Positions 1 to 8,009 are shown, numbered from the stretch's first letter. The stretch is 13,221 nucleotides of DNA from Clostridium sp. 28_12 (GCA_001916055.1 MNRR01000044.1:28157-41377), one strand, 5' to 3'. Numbers and translations: made by a program. The notes: generated by a model from the letters alone, not told the origin.

Positions 1-1
1 A

Positions 2-1420
2 GTAGTAATGGATTCAAACTATTCATATCAAAACTTATTTGGAAAATTAGAATATGAGAATTATTATGGTGCACTAAAAACAGATTTTACAATGCTAAAA
101 CCAGGATTAATGCATGAGGCAAATGGAGGATATATTATATTCCAAGCTAAGGATTTACTAGCAAATCCAGCATGTTACGAAGAATTAAAAAGAGTATTAA
201 GAGTAAAAGAATTAAGTATAAACAATGCAATGGAACAACGTTCATCAGTAATGATGGTATCCTTAAAACCAGAGCCAATTCCACTCGATTTAAAAGTAAT
301 ACTTATAGGAAATGCTAATATATACCATACATTATTATCAATGGATATAGACTTCAGAAAACTATTTAAAATAAAAGTGGAATTTGAAGAAACAGCACCT
401 ATAAATGAAGAGAATGTAAACAAATTAGCACGATTTGTTCATACATTTTGTGAACAAGAAGGATTGTTACAATTAGATAAATCAGCAATGGCAAGAATTG
501 TAGAATATGCATCAAGATTAGCAGGAGAAAAGGGAAAATTATCAACTAGATTTACAGAAATTGCACAAGTGGTTGGTGAAGCTTGTACATGGGCAAAATT
601 AGGAAAAAGTAAAATTGTTACAGAAGAATATATAGACAAGGCATTAAATGAAAGAATTGATAGAATAAAAAAATATGATGAAAAATATATAGAAATGATA
701 AAGGAAAATACACTTTTAATAAATACAAAAGGTTCATTAGTAGGAGAACTAAATGGATTAACTGTAATGACAATAGGAGATTATACATTTGGTAAGCCGG
801 CTAAAATTACTGTTAACACTTATACAGGAAAAGGTGGAATAGTAAATATCGAAAGAGAAGTTGAAATGTCAGGTTCAACACACAGTAAGGGTGTATATAT
901 TCTTTCTGGATATTTGGGAGAATTATTTGCACAAGATATACCATTATGTTTAACTGCAAGTATATGTTTTGAGCAATTATACAATGGAGTAGATGGAGAT
1001 AGTGCTTCAAGTACAGAATTATATGGATTACTTTCAAGCCTTTCAGAAATACCTATCAAACAATCAATAGCTGTAACAGGTTCTGTAAATCAAAAAGGGC
1101 AAATTCAACCAATAGGTGGAGTAAATGAAAAGATAGAAGGATTTTTCCAAATTTGCAAAATGAGAGGACTAGATGGTTCCCATGGTGTAATGATTCCTGT
1201 ACAAAATATAAATAATTTACAACTTTCAGATGAAGTTGTTGATGCTGTAAAAAATAAACAGTTCCACATTTATGCAGTTTCAACAATAGATGAAGGAATC
1301 GAAGTACTAACAGGAGTGCCAGCAGGAAAAAGAGATAAGGATGGAAACTTCCCAGCAGGAACAATAAATAGATTAGTTTATGAAAAATTAAAAAAATATG
1401 CAAAAGTATGTGAAAGATAA
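2..1420 (+). CDS. Lon-family AAA+ ATP-dependent protease, C-terminal part (5' truncated by window edge)
   Basis: The reading frame is open from the first complete codon (base 2), so the Met at base 8 is internal and the gene begins outside the window. The 470 residues after that Met carry the end of an AAA+ module (the segment beginning NLFGKLEY, then an ANGGYIIF stretch resembling Walker B and a helical lid), followed by a Lon-type C-terminal proteolytic domain from about residue 235. The Ser-Lys dyad is visible: Ser332 in GDSAS and Lys375 in GGVNEK, matching the GPSAG and GGLKEK motifs of Lon. This layout fits the Lon-related proteases with an AAA_32-type ATPase (E. coli YcbZ-like, usually 750-800 residues) rather than classical LonA, whose N-domain cannot be assessed here. 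The likely role is cytosolic, ATP-driven degradation of unfolded or regulatory proteins. Substrates are unknown. The stop codon lies within a terminator stem, so this is the last gene of its transcript. Confidence 0.88.
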   Translation, partial: VVMDSNYSYQNLFGKLEYENYYGALKTDFTMLKPGLMHEANGGYIIFQAKDLLANPACYEELKRVLRVKELSINNAMEQRSSVMMVSLKPEPIPLDLKVILIGNANIYHTLLSMDIDFRKLFKIKVEFEETAPINEENVNKLARFVHTFCEQEGLLQLDKSAMARIVEYASRLAGEKGKLSTRFTEIAQVVGEACTWAKLGKSKIVTEEYIDKALNERIDRIKKYDEKYIEMIKENTLLINTKGSLVGELNGLTVMTIGDYTFGKPAKITVNTYTGKGGIVNIEREVEMSGSTHSKGVYILSGYLGELFAQDIPLCLTASICFEQLYNGVDGDSASSTELYGLLSSLSEIPIKQSIAVTGSVNQKGQIQPIGGVNEKIEGFFQICKMRGLDGSHGVMIPVQNINNLQLSDEVVDAVKNKQFHIYAVSTIDEGIEVLTGVPAGKRDKDGNFPAGTINRLVYEKLKKYAKVCER

Positions 1421-1458
1421 GTTGTCAAGAGGAGAAATGCTCCTTTTAGACAACTTTT
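1419..1458 (+). terminator. Rho-independent terminator after Lon-like protease gene
   Basis: A 16-bp stem pairs 1419-1434 with 1440-1456. It has a 5-nt loop at 1435-1439, one bulged A at 1448 and one G-T pair, and is followed by a short T run. The left arm begins inside the TAA stop codon. Confidence 0.85.
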
Positions 1459-1467
1459 ATTAATTTG

Positions 1468-1496
1468 TTGAAAATTCAAAATAATTATTGTAAAAT
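1468..1496 (+). promoter_or_regulatory. Sigma-A-type promoter of the DNA glycosylase gene
   Basis: A -35 TTGAAA (1468-1473) and a -10 TAAAAT (1491-1496) are separated by exactly 17 bases. The promoter sits just after the upstream terminator and about 23 bases before the start codon, so the leader is very short. Confidence 0.65.
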
Positions 1497-1519
1497 AAGA
1501 ATATATGAGGTGAAGCAAA

Positions 1520-2386
1520 ATGCAAGAACAGGAATACAAAATAGAAAATATAAAATCATTTGAATTGGCAGATATATTTGATTGTGGTCAATGCTTTAGA
1601 TGGAATAAGCAAGAGGATGGAAGCTATACAGGCATATTTAGAAAAAATGTAATAAATGTTCAAAAACAAAAAAATACAATAATCTTTAAAGGAATATGTG
1701 ATGGAGAAATAAAAGAAATAGTAGAAGATTATTTCGACTTGAAAAGAAATTATGAAGAAATAAAAAACAAATTATCTCAGATAGACGAAAATGTAAAAAC
1801 AAGCATAGAATATGGACAAGGAATAAGAATATTAAATCAAGATTTATGGGAAATGATTATATCATATATAATTTCTGCAAATAACAATATTCCAAGAATA
1901 AAAGGAATAATAGAAAGACTATCAAAAACATATGGGCAAGAAATAGAATGGAATGGAGAAAAATATTATACATTTCCAACACCAGAAGAATTAAAAGATG
2001 TAACAGTAGAAGATTACAGAAAACTAGGAACAGGTTTTAGAGATATAAGACTATATGAAACAGTGCATATGATATTAGATAAAAAGGTTAATTTAGAAGA
2101 AATGCAAAACAATTCAAATACATTAGAAGTAAGAGAACAACTTTTAACATTATCAGGAGTTGGTCCAAAAGTAGCAGATTGTATATTGCTATTTTCAACA
2201 CTAAAAAGATTTGAAGTATTTCCAATAGATGTGTGGGTTAGACGTGTTATGAATGAATTGTATATAAAAAATGAAGATGAAACAAAAGTAAATAAAAAAG
2301 AAATTGAAAAACTTGCACATGCTAAGTTTGGAAACTTAGCAGGAATAGCACAACAATATTTATTTTATTGGAAAAGAGAAGCCTAA
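1520..2386 (+). CDS. ogg: 8-oxoguanine DNA glycosylase/AP lyase (OGG family)
   Basis: A 288-residue bifunctional base-excision repair enzyme that removes 8-oxoG opposite C and nicks the abasic site. An N-terminal OGG_N-type domain (about 1-110, with the CGQCFRW signature) precedes a helix-hairpin-helix GPD domain. The HhH motif LSGVGPKVADC contains the Schiff-base lysine Lys217 and Cys221, equivalent to human OGG1 Lys249 and Cys253. The catalytic Asp is Asp237 in FPIDVWVRR, at the expected distance. The start is ATG at 1520, with GAGGTGA at 1507-1513 six bases upstream. It is monocistronic: its own promoter precedes it and its stop codon lies within a terminator. Length and motifs match clostridial Ogg, and all catalytic residues are present. 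The main alternative, an AlkA-type 3-methyladenine glycosylase, is less likely because the KVADC motif is OGG-specific. Confidence 0.9.
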   Translation: MQEQEYKIENIKSFELADIFDCGQCFRWNKQEDGSYTGIFRKNVINVQKQKNTIIFKGICDGEIKEIVEDYFDLKRNYEEIKNKLSQIDENVKTSIEYGQGIRILNQDLWEMIISYIISANNNIPRIKGIIERLSKTYGQEIEWNGEKYYTFPTPEELKDVTVEDYRKLGTGFRDIRLYETVHMILDKKVNLEEMQNNSNTLEVREQLLTLSGVGPKVADCILLFSTLKRFEVFPIDVWVRRVMNELYIKNEDETKVNKKEIEKLAHAKFGNLAGIAQQYLFYWKREA

Positions 2387-2410
2387 AAGTCATTGACTTT
2401 TGGGCTTTTT
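2379..2410 (+). terminator. Rho-independent terminator after ogg
   Basis: A 13-bp stem pairs 2379-2391 with 2395-2407 around a 3-nt loop (one T-G pair), followed by TTT. The left arm contains the ogg stop codon. The right arm contains the -35 box of the next promoter. Confidence 0.85.
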
Positions 2411-2421
2411 GCGAGTATAAT
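2393..2421 (+). promoter_or_regulatory. Sigma-A-type promoter of leuS, overlapping the ogg terminator
   Basis: TTGACT (2393-2398), a 17-base spacer and a perfect TATAAT (2416-2421). Predicted transcription starts near 2428, leaving a leader of about 30 bases before the leuS start. That is too short for a T-box. Confidence 0.8.
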
Positions 2422-2458
2422 AATGATATTGAATTTAAAAGAGAAGAGAGGAATAAAT

Positions 2459-4879
2459 ATGGCATATAATTTTAAAGAAGTAGAAAAAAAGTGGCAAGAT
2501 AAATGGGAAAAAGAAGGAACATTTAATGCCAAAAATGATTATTCAAATAAAAAGAAATGGTATGGACTAATAGAATTTCCATATCCATCAGGACAAGGAC
2601 TACATGTAGGGCATCCACGTAGTTATACTGCATTAGATGTAATAGCAAGAAAAAGAAGATTACAAGGTTATAATGTTTTATTCCCAATAGGATTTGATGC
2701 ATTTGGACTACCAGCAGAAAACTATGCAATAAAAACAAATGTACATCCTAAAATAACAACAGCAAAAAATATTGCACATTTTACAGAACAATTAAAATCA
2801 TTAGGATTCTCATTTGACTGGTCAAGAGTAATAGATACAACAGATCCAGAATATTATAAATGGACACAATGGATATTTATTCAATTATATAAAAAAGGAT
2901 TAGCATATAAAGCAACAATGCCAATAAACTTCTGTACAGGATGTAAAGTAGGATTAGCAAACGAAGAAGTTGTAAATGGAGTATGTGAAAGATGTGGAAG
3001 TCCAGTAGTACAAAAAGAAAAATCACAATGGATGTTAAAAATTACAGAATATGCACAAAGATTAATAGATGACTTAGATGATGTAGACTATTTAGAAAAA
3101 ATAAAAACGCAACAACGAAACTGGATTGGTCGTAGTGAAGGAGCAGAAGTAAAATTCAAAATAGCTGGAACTGATGAGACATTAACAGTATATACAACAA
3201 GACCAGATACATTATTTGGTGCAACATATATGGTAGTAGCACCAGAACACAAAATATTAGAAGAATATGCAAATAAAATAGAAAATTTAGAAGAAGTAAA
3301 AGAATATCAAAGAAAAGCTGCACTAAAATCAGACTTTGAACGTGGTGAAATGAATAAAGACAAAACAGGTGTAGAAATAAAAGGGATAAAAGCAATCAAT
3401 CCATTAACAAATACAGAAATACCAATATGGGTAGCAGATTATGTATTATCATCATATGGAACAGGTGCAATTATGGCTGTACCTGCACATGATACAAGAG
3501 ACTTTGAATTTGCAAGTAAATTCAAATTACCAATAATACAAGTAGTAGCACCAGAAAATGGAGAAACACAAGAAAAATTAGAAGAAGCGTTTACAGATAC
3601 ACAAACAGGGATATTAGTAAATTCGGGATTTTTAACAGGACTATCTGTTGCTGATGCTAAAAAGAAAGTAATAGACTATTTAGAAGAAAACAAAATAGGA
3701 AGCAAAAAAGTAAATTACAAATTGCGTGACTGGGTATTCTCACGTCAAAGATATTGGGGAGAGCCAATTCCAATGGTATATTGCGAAGACTGTGGATGGG
3801 TTCCATTAGATGAAAAAGATTTACCATTAAAACTTCCAGAAGTAAAAGATTTCTTACCAGGAGAAAATGGAGAATCACCATTAGCAAAACATGAAGAATG
3901 GATAAATACAACATGTCCACACTGCGGAAAACCAGCAAGAAGAGAAACAGATACAATGCCACAATGGGCAGGATCATCTTGGTATTTCTTAAGATATATG
4001 GATCCACATAATGATAAAGCATTAGCATCAAAAGAAGCACTAGAATATTGGTCACCAGTTGATTGGTATAATGGAGGAATGGAACATACAACACTACACT
4101 TATTATATTCAAGATTCTGGCATAAATTCTTATATGACATTGGAGTAGTTCCAACAAAAGAACCATATGCAAAACGTACATCACATGGAATGATACTAGG
4201 AACAAACGGAGAAAAAATGTCAAAATCAAAAGGAAACGTAATAAATCCAGATGATATAATAAAAGAATTTGGAGCAGACACATTTAGAGTATATGAAATG
4301 TTTATGGGTCCATTTGACCAAACGGCAAGCTGGTCAATGGATAGTATTAGAGGATGTTTTAAATTCTTAGACAGAGTGTGGAATTTACAAGACATGTTAG
4401 TAGATGGAGATACATATACAAAAGAAACTGAAAAAATGATGAATAAAGCAATCAAAAAAGTTTCAAAAGACATAGAAGAAATGAAATTTAATACATGTGT
4501 ATCAACATTTATGACGATGCTAAATGAATTTACAAAATTAAAACGTATAAACAGAGCAGAATACAAAACATTCTTAACATTATTAAATCCATTTGCACCA
4601 CATATGACAGAAGAATTAAACCAATTAGCAGGATTTGAAGGAGAAGTTGCAACATATGAATGGCCAACATATGATGAGGCAAAAACAATTGATGATGAAA
4701 TAGAAATTCCAGTTCAAGTAAATGGAAAATTGAAGGCAACAGTTATGATAGAATTAGATGAAGAAGAAGCATCAGTAAAAGAAAAAGTGCATGAAGCAAT
4801 TTATGGAAAACTAGATGGAAAAAATATTATAAAAGAAATATATGTTAAGAATAAAATATATAATGTAGTTGTAAAATAG
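2459..4879 (+). CDS. leuS: Leucyl-tRNA synthetase
   Basis: A class Ia aminoacyl-tRNA synthetase that charges tRNA-Leu and edits misacylated products. I chose ATG 2459, giving 806 residues (the usual bacterial length), because AGAGGA ends six bases upstream and the peptide begins MAYNFKEVEKKWQ as the family does. A longer in-frame version from 2393 would start inside the ogg terminator and upstream of the promoter -10. The HIGH motif is HVGH at residues 49-52 and KMSKS is at 586-590. The CP1 editing domain shows the T-rich TTRPDT segment (246-251) and GTGAIMAVPAHD with Asp345. Zn-type Cys pairs are present (CTGC/CERC after the first Rossmann half; CEDC/CPHC before the KMSKS region). The anticodon-binding domain and C-terminal domain follow. 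The gene is intact and flanked by its own promoter and terminator. Confidence 0.98.
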   Translation: MAYNFKEVEKKWQDKWEKEGTFNAKNDYSNKKKWYGLIEFPYPSGQGLHVGHPRSYTALDVIARKRRLQGYNVLFPIGFDAFGLPAENYAIKTNVHPKITTAKNIAHFTEQLKSLGFSFDWSRVIDTTDPEYYKWTQWIFIQLYKKGLAYKATMPINFCTGCKVGLANEEVVNGVCERCGSPVVQKEKSQWMLKITEYAQRLIDDLDDVDYLEKIKTQQRNWIGRSEGAEVKFKIAGTDETLTVYTTRPDTLFGATYMVVAPEHKILEEYANKIENLEEVKEYQRKAALKSDFERGEMNKDKTGVEIKGIKAINPLTNTEIPIWVADYVLSSYGTGAIMAVPAHDTRDFEFASKFKLPIIQVVAPENGETQEKLEEAFTDTQTGILVNSGFLTGLSVADAKKKVIDYLEENKIGSKKVNYKLRDWVFSRQRYWGEPIPMVYCEDCGWVPLDEKDLPLKLPEVKDFLPGENGESPLAKHEEWINTTCPHCGKPARRETDTMPQWAGSSWYFLRYMDPHNDKALASKEALEYWSPVDWYNGGMEHTTLHLLYSRFWHKFLYDIGVVPTKEPYAKRTSHGMILGTNGEKMSKSKGNVINPDDIIKEFGADTFRVYEMFMGPFDQTASWSMDSIRGCFKFLDRVWNLQDMLVDGDTYTKETEKMMNKAIKKVSKDIEEMKFNTCVSTFMTMLNEFTKLKRINRAEYKTFLTLLNPFAPHMTEELNQLAGFEGEVATYEWPTYDEAKTIDDEIEIPVQVNGKLKATVMIELDEEEASVKEKVHEAIYGKLDGKNIIKEIYVKNKIYNVVVK

Positions 4880-4914
4880 GGGGGAGTTTTACTGAGGATT
4901 CCCTCCTCTTTTTT
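4878..4914 (+). terminator. Rho-independent terminator after leuS
   Basis: A G-run arm (4878-4884) pairs with CCCTCCT (4901-4907), 7 bp with one G-T pair. The 16-base loop can form a small inner hairpin. It is followed by CTTTTTT to 4914. The left arm begins in the leuS TAG stop. Confidence 0.75.
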
Positions 4915-4917
4915 GTA

Positions 4918-4946
4918 TTGACAAATCAGCGCAAAAAATATAAAAT
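4918..4946 (+). promoter_or_regulatory. Sigma-A-type promoter of the HD-topB operon
   Basis: A perfect -35 TTGACA (4918-4923), a 17-base spacer and TAAAAT (4941-4946). It lies directly behind the leuS terminator T run and about 55 bases before the first gene. Confidence 0.75.
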
Positions 4947-5001
4947 ATAATGAGATTTAGAGCAAGATATTCTTAAAAAAATAGTGAAAGGAAGAATGAA
5001 A

Positions 5002-5754
5002 ATGGATATAGAAAAAGCTCAAAAAGAATTCATAAAATACACAGAAAAATATGATTTAAGTGATGTAAATATTAAAAGAAAGCAAGAACACTCAATAAGA
5101 GTAATGAAAATATCTAAAAGAATAGCAGAAGGCATGAAATTAACACAAGAAGAAATAGATATAGCAACACTAATAGGACTATTACATGATATTGCGAGAT
5201 TTGAACAATATACAAAATATCATACATTTAAAGATGCAGAAAGTATAGATCATGGAGATTTAGGGGCAGAGATATTAAAAAAAGACATAAAAAAATACAT
5301 AGAAACAGATGAATATGATGAGTTGATACAATTAGCAGTAAAAAATCATAATAAATACAAAATTCAAGAAGGTTTAACTCAAAAACAAGAAATGTTTGCA
5401 AAAATAATTAGAGATGCAGACAAATTAGATATACTTTATGAATCAACATGCATGTTTTGGAAAGGAAGAGAAAATTTAGTTGAAGAATCAAAAATTACAC
5501 CAGAAATAATAGAGGAATTTAAAAGAAATGAGTCGGTAGATATTAGATATAGAAAAACTCCAGTAGATGAAATAGTATCTGTTGTTGCATTTATATTTGA
5601 TATTAATTATGGAACAAGTTTTGAAATATTAAAAAGAGAAAACTATATAAACAAAATTATAGACAGATATAACATGATAGATAAAAATACAAAAGAACAG
5701 TTAGAATATATAAAAGATATAGCAAGTGAATATATAGAACAAAAAATAAAGTAA
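5002..5754 (+). CDS. HD-domain phosphohydrolase, substrate unknown
   Basis: A 250-residue soluble protein with the metal-binding pattern of the HD superfamily: His30 (QEHSIRV), His62-Asp63 (LLHDIARF), His84 (DHGDLG) and Asp138 (RDADKLD). Such proteins are usually metal-dependent phosphohydrolases of nucleotides or phosphomonoesters. Nothing here identifies the substrate. I prefer ATG 5002 because AAAGGAAG (4987-4994) ends seven bases before it. In-frame GTG 4984 and ATG 4996 are possible but leave no proper site or too short a spacing. The gene is first in a two-gene operon: the topB ribosome binding site overlaps its stop and topB starts 13 bases later. RelA/SpoT-type hydrolases are much longer and have different flanking motifs, so this is not one. 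Family assignment is firm, function is open. Confidence 0.88.
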   Translation: MDIEKAQKEFIKYTEKYDLSDVNIKRKQEHSIRVMKISKRIAEGMKLTQEEIDIATLIGLLHDIARFEQYTKYHTFKDAESIDHGDLGAEILKKDIKKYIETDEYDELIQLAVKNHNKYKIQEGLTQKQEMFAKIIRDADKLDILYESTCMFWKGRENLVEESKITPEIIEEFKRNESVDIRYRKTPVDEIVSVVAFIFDINYGTSFEILKRENYINKIIDRYNMIDKNTKEQLEYIKDIASEYIEQKIK

Positions 5755-5767
5755 AGGAGAAAACTAA

Positions 5768-7708
5768 ATGCCCAAAAAATTAATAATAACAGAAAAGCCG
5801 TCTGTAGCAATGGAATTTGCAAAGGTATTAAAAATAAATAGCAATAGAAAAAATGGTTATATAGAATCAGATGACTGGATTATAACATGGTGTGTGGGAC
5901 ATTTAGTAACAATGAGCTATCCAGAGGTATATGATGAAAAATTAAAATTTTGGAGATTAGACACCTTGCCATTTATTCCTCATGAGTGGAAATATGAAAT
6001 TATTCCAGCAGTACAAAATCAGTTTAATATTGTAAAAAGCTTACTACAAAGAGAAGATGTAGAAGAAATCTATAATGCAGGCGACTCTGGAAGAGAAGGA
6101 GAATACATTCAAAGACTTGTGTTTATGATGGCAAAACCAAATCCAAAAGCACAAATTAAAAGAGTATGGATAGATTCACAAACAGAAGAGGAAATTAGAA
6201 GAGGAATAAAAGAAGCAAAAGATGAAAGTGAATATGATAGTTTATCAGATTCTGCATATTTAAGAGCAAAAGAAGACTATTTAATAGGAATCAATTTTTC
6301 AAGATTATTATCTATTATTTATGGTAGAAGAGTAGCAAAAGAGATAAATGAAGAAAAAGCCTCAATTTCAATTGGTAGAGTAATGACATGTGTATTAGGA
6401 ATGGTAGTATCAAGAGAAAGAGAAATTCGAAACTTTGTTAAAACTAAATATTATAAAATAATAGGAGAGTTTGGAAATGAAGAAGGAACATTTAAAGCAG
6501 AATGGAAAGTAAACGAAAAATCACAAATGTTTGAAAGTAATAAATTATATAATGAAAGTGGATTCAAAAAAGAAGAAGATGCAAAAGAATTTATAAAAAA
6601 CTTAGCTGGAAAAAAAGCAGTTATATCAGAATTAAAAAAGTCAAAACAAAAAGAAAATGCACCACTATTATTTAATTTAGCAGAAGTACAAAATGAATGT
6701 ACTAAGAGATTCAAAATAAAACCAGATGAAACATTAGAGATAATTCAAAATTTATATGAAAAAAAATTAGTAACATACCCAAGAACTGATGCCAGAGTAT
6801 TATCAACAGCAGTAGCAAAAGAAATATCAAAAAACTTAAATGGATTAATAAAAGGATATAAAGATGAAGAAGTTCAAAGATTATTGAATAAAATGGTAAG
6901 TGAAAAATATTCAACTAATTTAGTAAAAACAAAATATGTAAATGACAGTAAAATAACAGACCACTATGCAATAATACCAACTGGACAAGGATATGAAAAC
7001 TATGATAAATTACCAGAACTACACAAAAAAGTATATAATGTTATAGTAAAAAGATTTATAGCAATATTTTATCCGCCAGCAGAATATAGCAAAATAAATA
7101 TAACAGTAAATGTAGAAAATGAAACATTTAATGCAAATGGAAAAGTATGTATTAATCAAGGATATCTTGAAGTATTAAAACCAAAAAATAAAGCAAAACA
7201 ATCCATAGAAAATGAACAAACTGTGGAAAGTGAAGAAAATAATTTAGATGTATTAAAAAAACTAAAAAAAGGTCAAGAAATAGAAACAAAAAATTATGAA
7301 ATAAAAGATGCAGAAACTTCACCACCATCAAGATATAACTCTGGTTCAATGATTTTGGCTATGGAGAATGCAGGAAAATTAATCGAAGAAGAAGAACTAA
7401 GAGAACAAATTAAAGGTGCTGGAATTGGTACAAGTGCAACAAGAGGAGAAATTATAAAAAAATTAGAAAGAATAAAATACATAGACATAAATTCTAAAAC
7501 ACAAATTGTAACACCAACTAAAAAAGGAGAAGTAATATATGATGTGGTAAACTATGCTATGCCTGATATGCTAAATCCAAAACTTACAGCAAGTTGGGAA
7601 AAAGGCTTAGATATGGTAGCCAAAAAAGAAATAAAATCAGATGAATTTATGGTAAAATTAGAAAATTATATAAATTCAAAATTCAATAAATTAGTAATAA
7701 AGAAATAG
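5768..7708 (+). CDS. topB: DNA topoisomerase III (type IA)
   Basis: A 646-residue type IA topoisomerase that passes single strands through a transient 5'-phosphotyrosine nick, resolving precatenanes and recombination intermediates. A Toprim domain comes first: Glu9 in TEKPS, and Asp106-Ser-Gly-Arg-Glu-Gly-Glu112, the DxGREGE form typical of Firmicutes TopB, in which the second Asp is Gly. The catalytic tyrosine is Tyr337 in LVTYPRTD. The conserved GRVQTP segment reads GRVMTC here. The C-terminal gate domain contains ITDHYAIIPT and GIGTSATR motifs. The protein ends soon after the core (NKLVIKK) and has no C-terminal Zn-ribbon, so it is shorter than the roughly 720-residue B. subtilis TopB. The AAAGGAG site (5753-5759) overlaps the upstream HD gene's stop, indicating cotranscription. 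The TAG stop is in a terminator stem. Confidence 0.95.
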   Translation: MPKKLIITEKPSVAMEFAKVLKINSNRKNGYIESDDWIITWCVGHLVTMSYPEVYDEKLKFWRLDTLPFIPHEWKYEIIPAVQNQFNIVKSLLQREDVEEIYNAGDSGREGEYIQRLVFMMAKPNPKAQIKRVWIDSQTEEEIRRGIKEAKDESEYDSLSDSAYLRAKEDYLIGINFSRLLSIIYGRRVAKEINEEKASISIGRVMTCVLGMVVSREREIRNFVKTKYYKIIGEFGNEEGTFKAEWKVNEKSQMFESNKLYNESGFKKEEDAKEFIKNLAGKKAVISELKKSKQKENAPLLFNLAEVQNECTKRFKIKPDETLEIIQNLYEKKLVTYPRTDARVLSTAVAKEISKNLNGLIKGYKDEEVQRLLNKMVSEKYSTNLVKTKYVNDSKITDHYAIIPTGQGYENYDKLPELHKKVYNVIVKRFIAIFYPPAEYSKINITVNVENETFNANGKVCINQGYLEVLKPKNKAKQSIENEQTVESEENNLDVLKKLKKGQEIETKNYEIKDAETSPPSRYNSGSMILAMENAGKLIEEEELREQIKGAGIGTSATRGEIIKKLERIKYIDINSKTQIVTPTKKGEVIYDVVNYAMPDMLNPKLTASWEKGLDMVAKKEIKSDEFMVKLENYINSKFNKLVIKK

Positions 7709-7743
7709 CGGACTAGAAACAATATTTTCTAATCCGCTATTTT
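7703..7743 (+). terminator. Terminator after topB, symmetrical enough to serve both strands
   Basis: 7703-7712 pairs with 7733-7742 (10 bp). After a C·A mismatch, 7714-7719 pairs with 7726-7731 (6 bp) around a 6-nt loop. T-rich sequence follows on the + strand (to 7743). On the minus strand TTTCTTT follows the stem, so it could also end the minus-strand unit. Confidence 0.85.
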
Positions 7744-7777
7744 CACTCACTGCAGTCGCTTTATGCCAGTACTGTCT

Positions 7778-7948
7778 TTACTTCTTGTAAGGACAATGAC
7801 TTTTCCCGGACATACTTTCGACGCAACCGTTTGGGATTATCCCGAAACGATTCATGGCTACTTTTTGTGTTTCCACTGAAGTAGGTCTTAAGCAGCTTCC
7901 TTTACATTCGCGACAGTATTTGCTGTCAGTCTTGGTGTGTTTGAACAT
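7778..7948 (-). CDS. Possible 56-residue Cys-containing basic small protein
   Basis: A minus-strand ORF starts at ATG 7948-7946 and ends at TAA 7780-7778. A good ribosome binding site (AGAGGA, forward bases 7953-7958) lies four bases upstream, and the promoter is about 55 bases before the start. The peptide begins MFKHTKTDSKYCRECKG and has Cys at 12, 15, 19, 42 and 52, with a Lys-rich end (HCPYKK). The CxxCxxxC pattern could bind metal, but I recognise no family. There is no signal peptide or membrane segment. Against it: third-codon-position GC is about 45%, far above all neighbours, rare codons (CGC, GGG) are used freely, and the frame coincides with the hairpins of the RNA candidate. It is either a genuine small protein of foreign base composition or a chance frame in a structured RNA. 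Confidence 0.4.
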   Translation of the reverse strand: MFKHTKTDSKYCRECKGSCLRPTSVETQKVAMNRFGIIPNGCVESMSGKSHCPYKK

Positions 7949-8009
7949 AATGTCCTCTTTCTACCAGCATTGCTGGATTTAAAATGAAATAACTACAAGT
8001 TACAATCTT

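Larger units (their letters stand above)
7700..8003 (-). ncRNA. Candidate structured small RNA, about 300 nt, class not recognised
   Basis: A free-standing minus-strand transcript is predicted from a strong promoter (about +1 at 8003) to the shared terminator. GC content is about 42% (hand count over 7741-7980) against roughly 20-30% in nearby genes. The minus strand folds locally into a run of hairpins. In transcript order these are: 7976-7964 (a palindrome of two CCAGCA-type arms); 7927-7912 (5-bp stem, 6-nt loop); 7884-7858 (6-bp stem, internal loop, 3-bp stem, GAAA tetraloop); 7849-7828 (5 bp, bulge, 4 bp, 3-nt loop); 7797-7771 (6 bp including one G-U, a mismatch, 4 bp, 5-nt loop). I see no tmRNA, SRP, 6S or RNase P signature. 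It may be a known Bacillota RNA class I cannot name or a new one. The same bases contain a 56-codon ORF, listed separately, so it could be an mRNA or dual-function RNA. Confidence 0.5.

Noticed and set aside
2393..2458. Upstream in-frame start extending LeuRS by 22 residues
   Set aside because: It lies inside the ogg terminator and the leuS -35, upstream of the predicted transcript start, and the extension is not part of the LeuRS family.
3657..4283. Second minus-strand open frame over leuS, very rich in Leu and Phe
   Set aside because: Leu/Phe richness is what the complement of Lys/Glu/Asn-rich coding DNA yields. It overlaps another shadow frame.
3745..4566. Long open frame (about 270 codons) on the minus strand over leuS
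   Set aside because: It is antisense to a highly conserved synthetase, its composition is a shadow of A-rich + strand codons, and it has no ribosome binding site or recognisable domain.
4984..5001. GTG 4984 as start of the HD gene
   Set aside because: The ribosome binding site AAAGGAAG lies downstream of it, so ATG 5002 is the better start.
7740..7990. Known housekeeping RNA (RNase P RNA, 6S, SRP RNA, tmRNA) in the topB-mfd gap
   Set aside because: None of the conserved cores I know for these RNAs is present on either strand, and the hairpin order does not fit.
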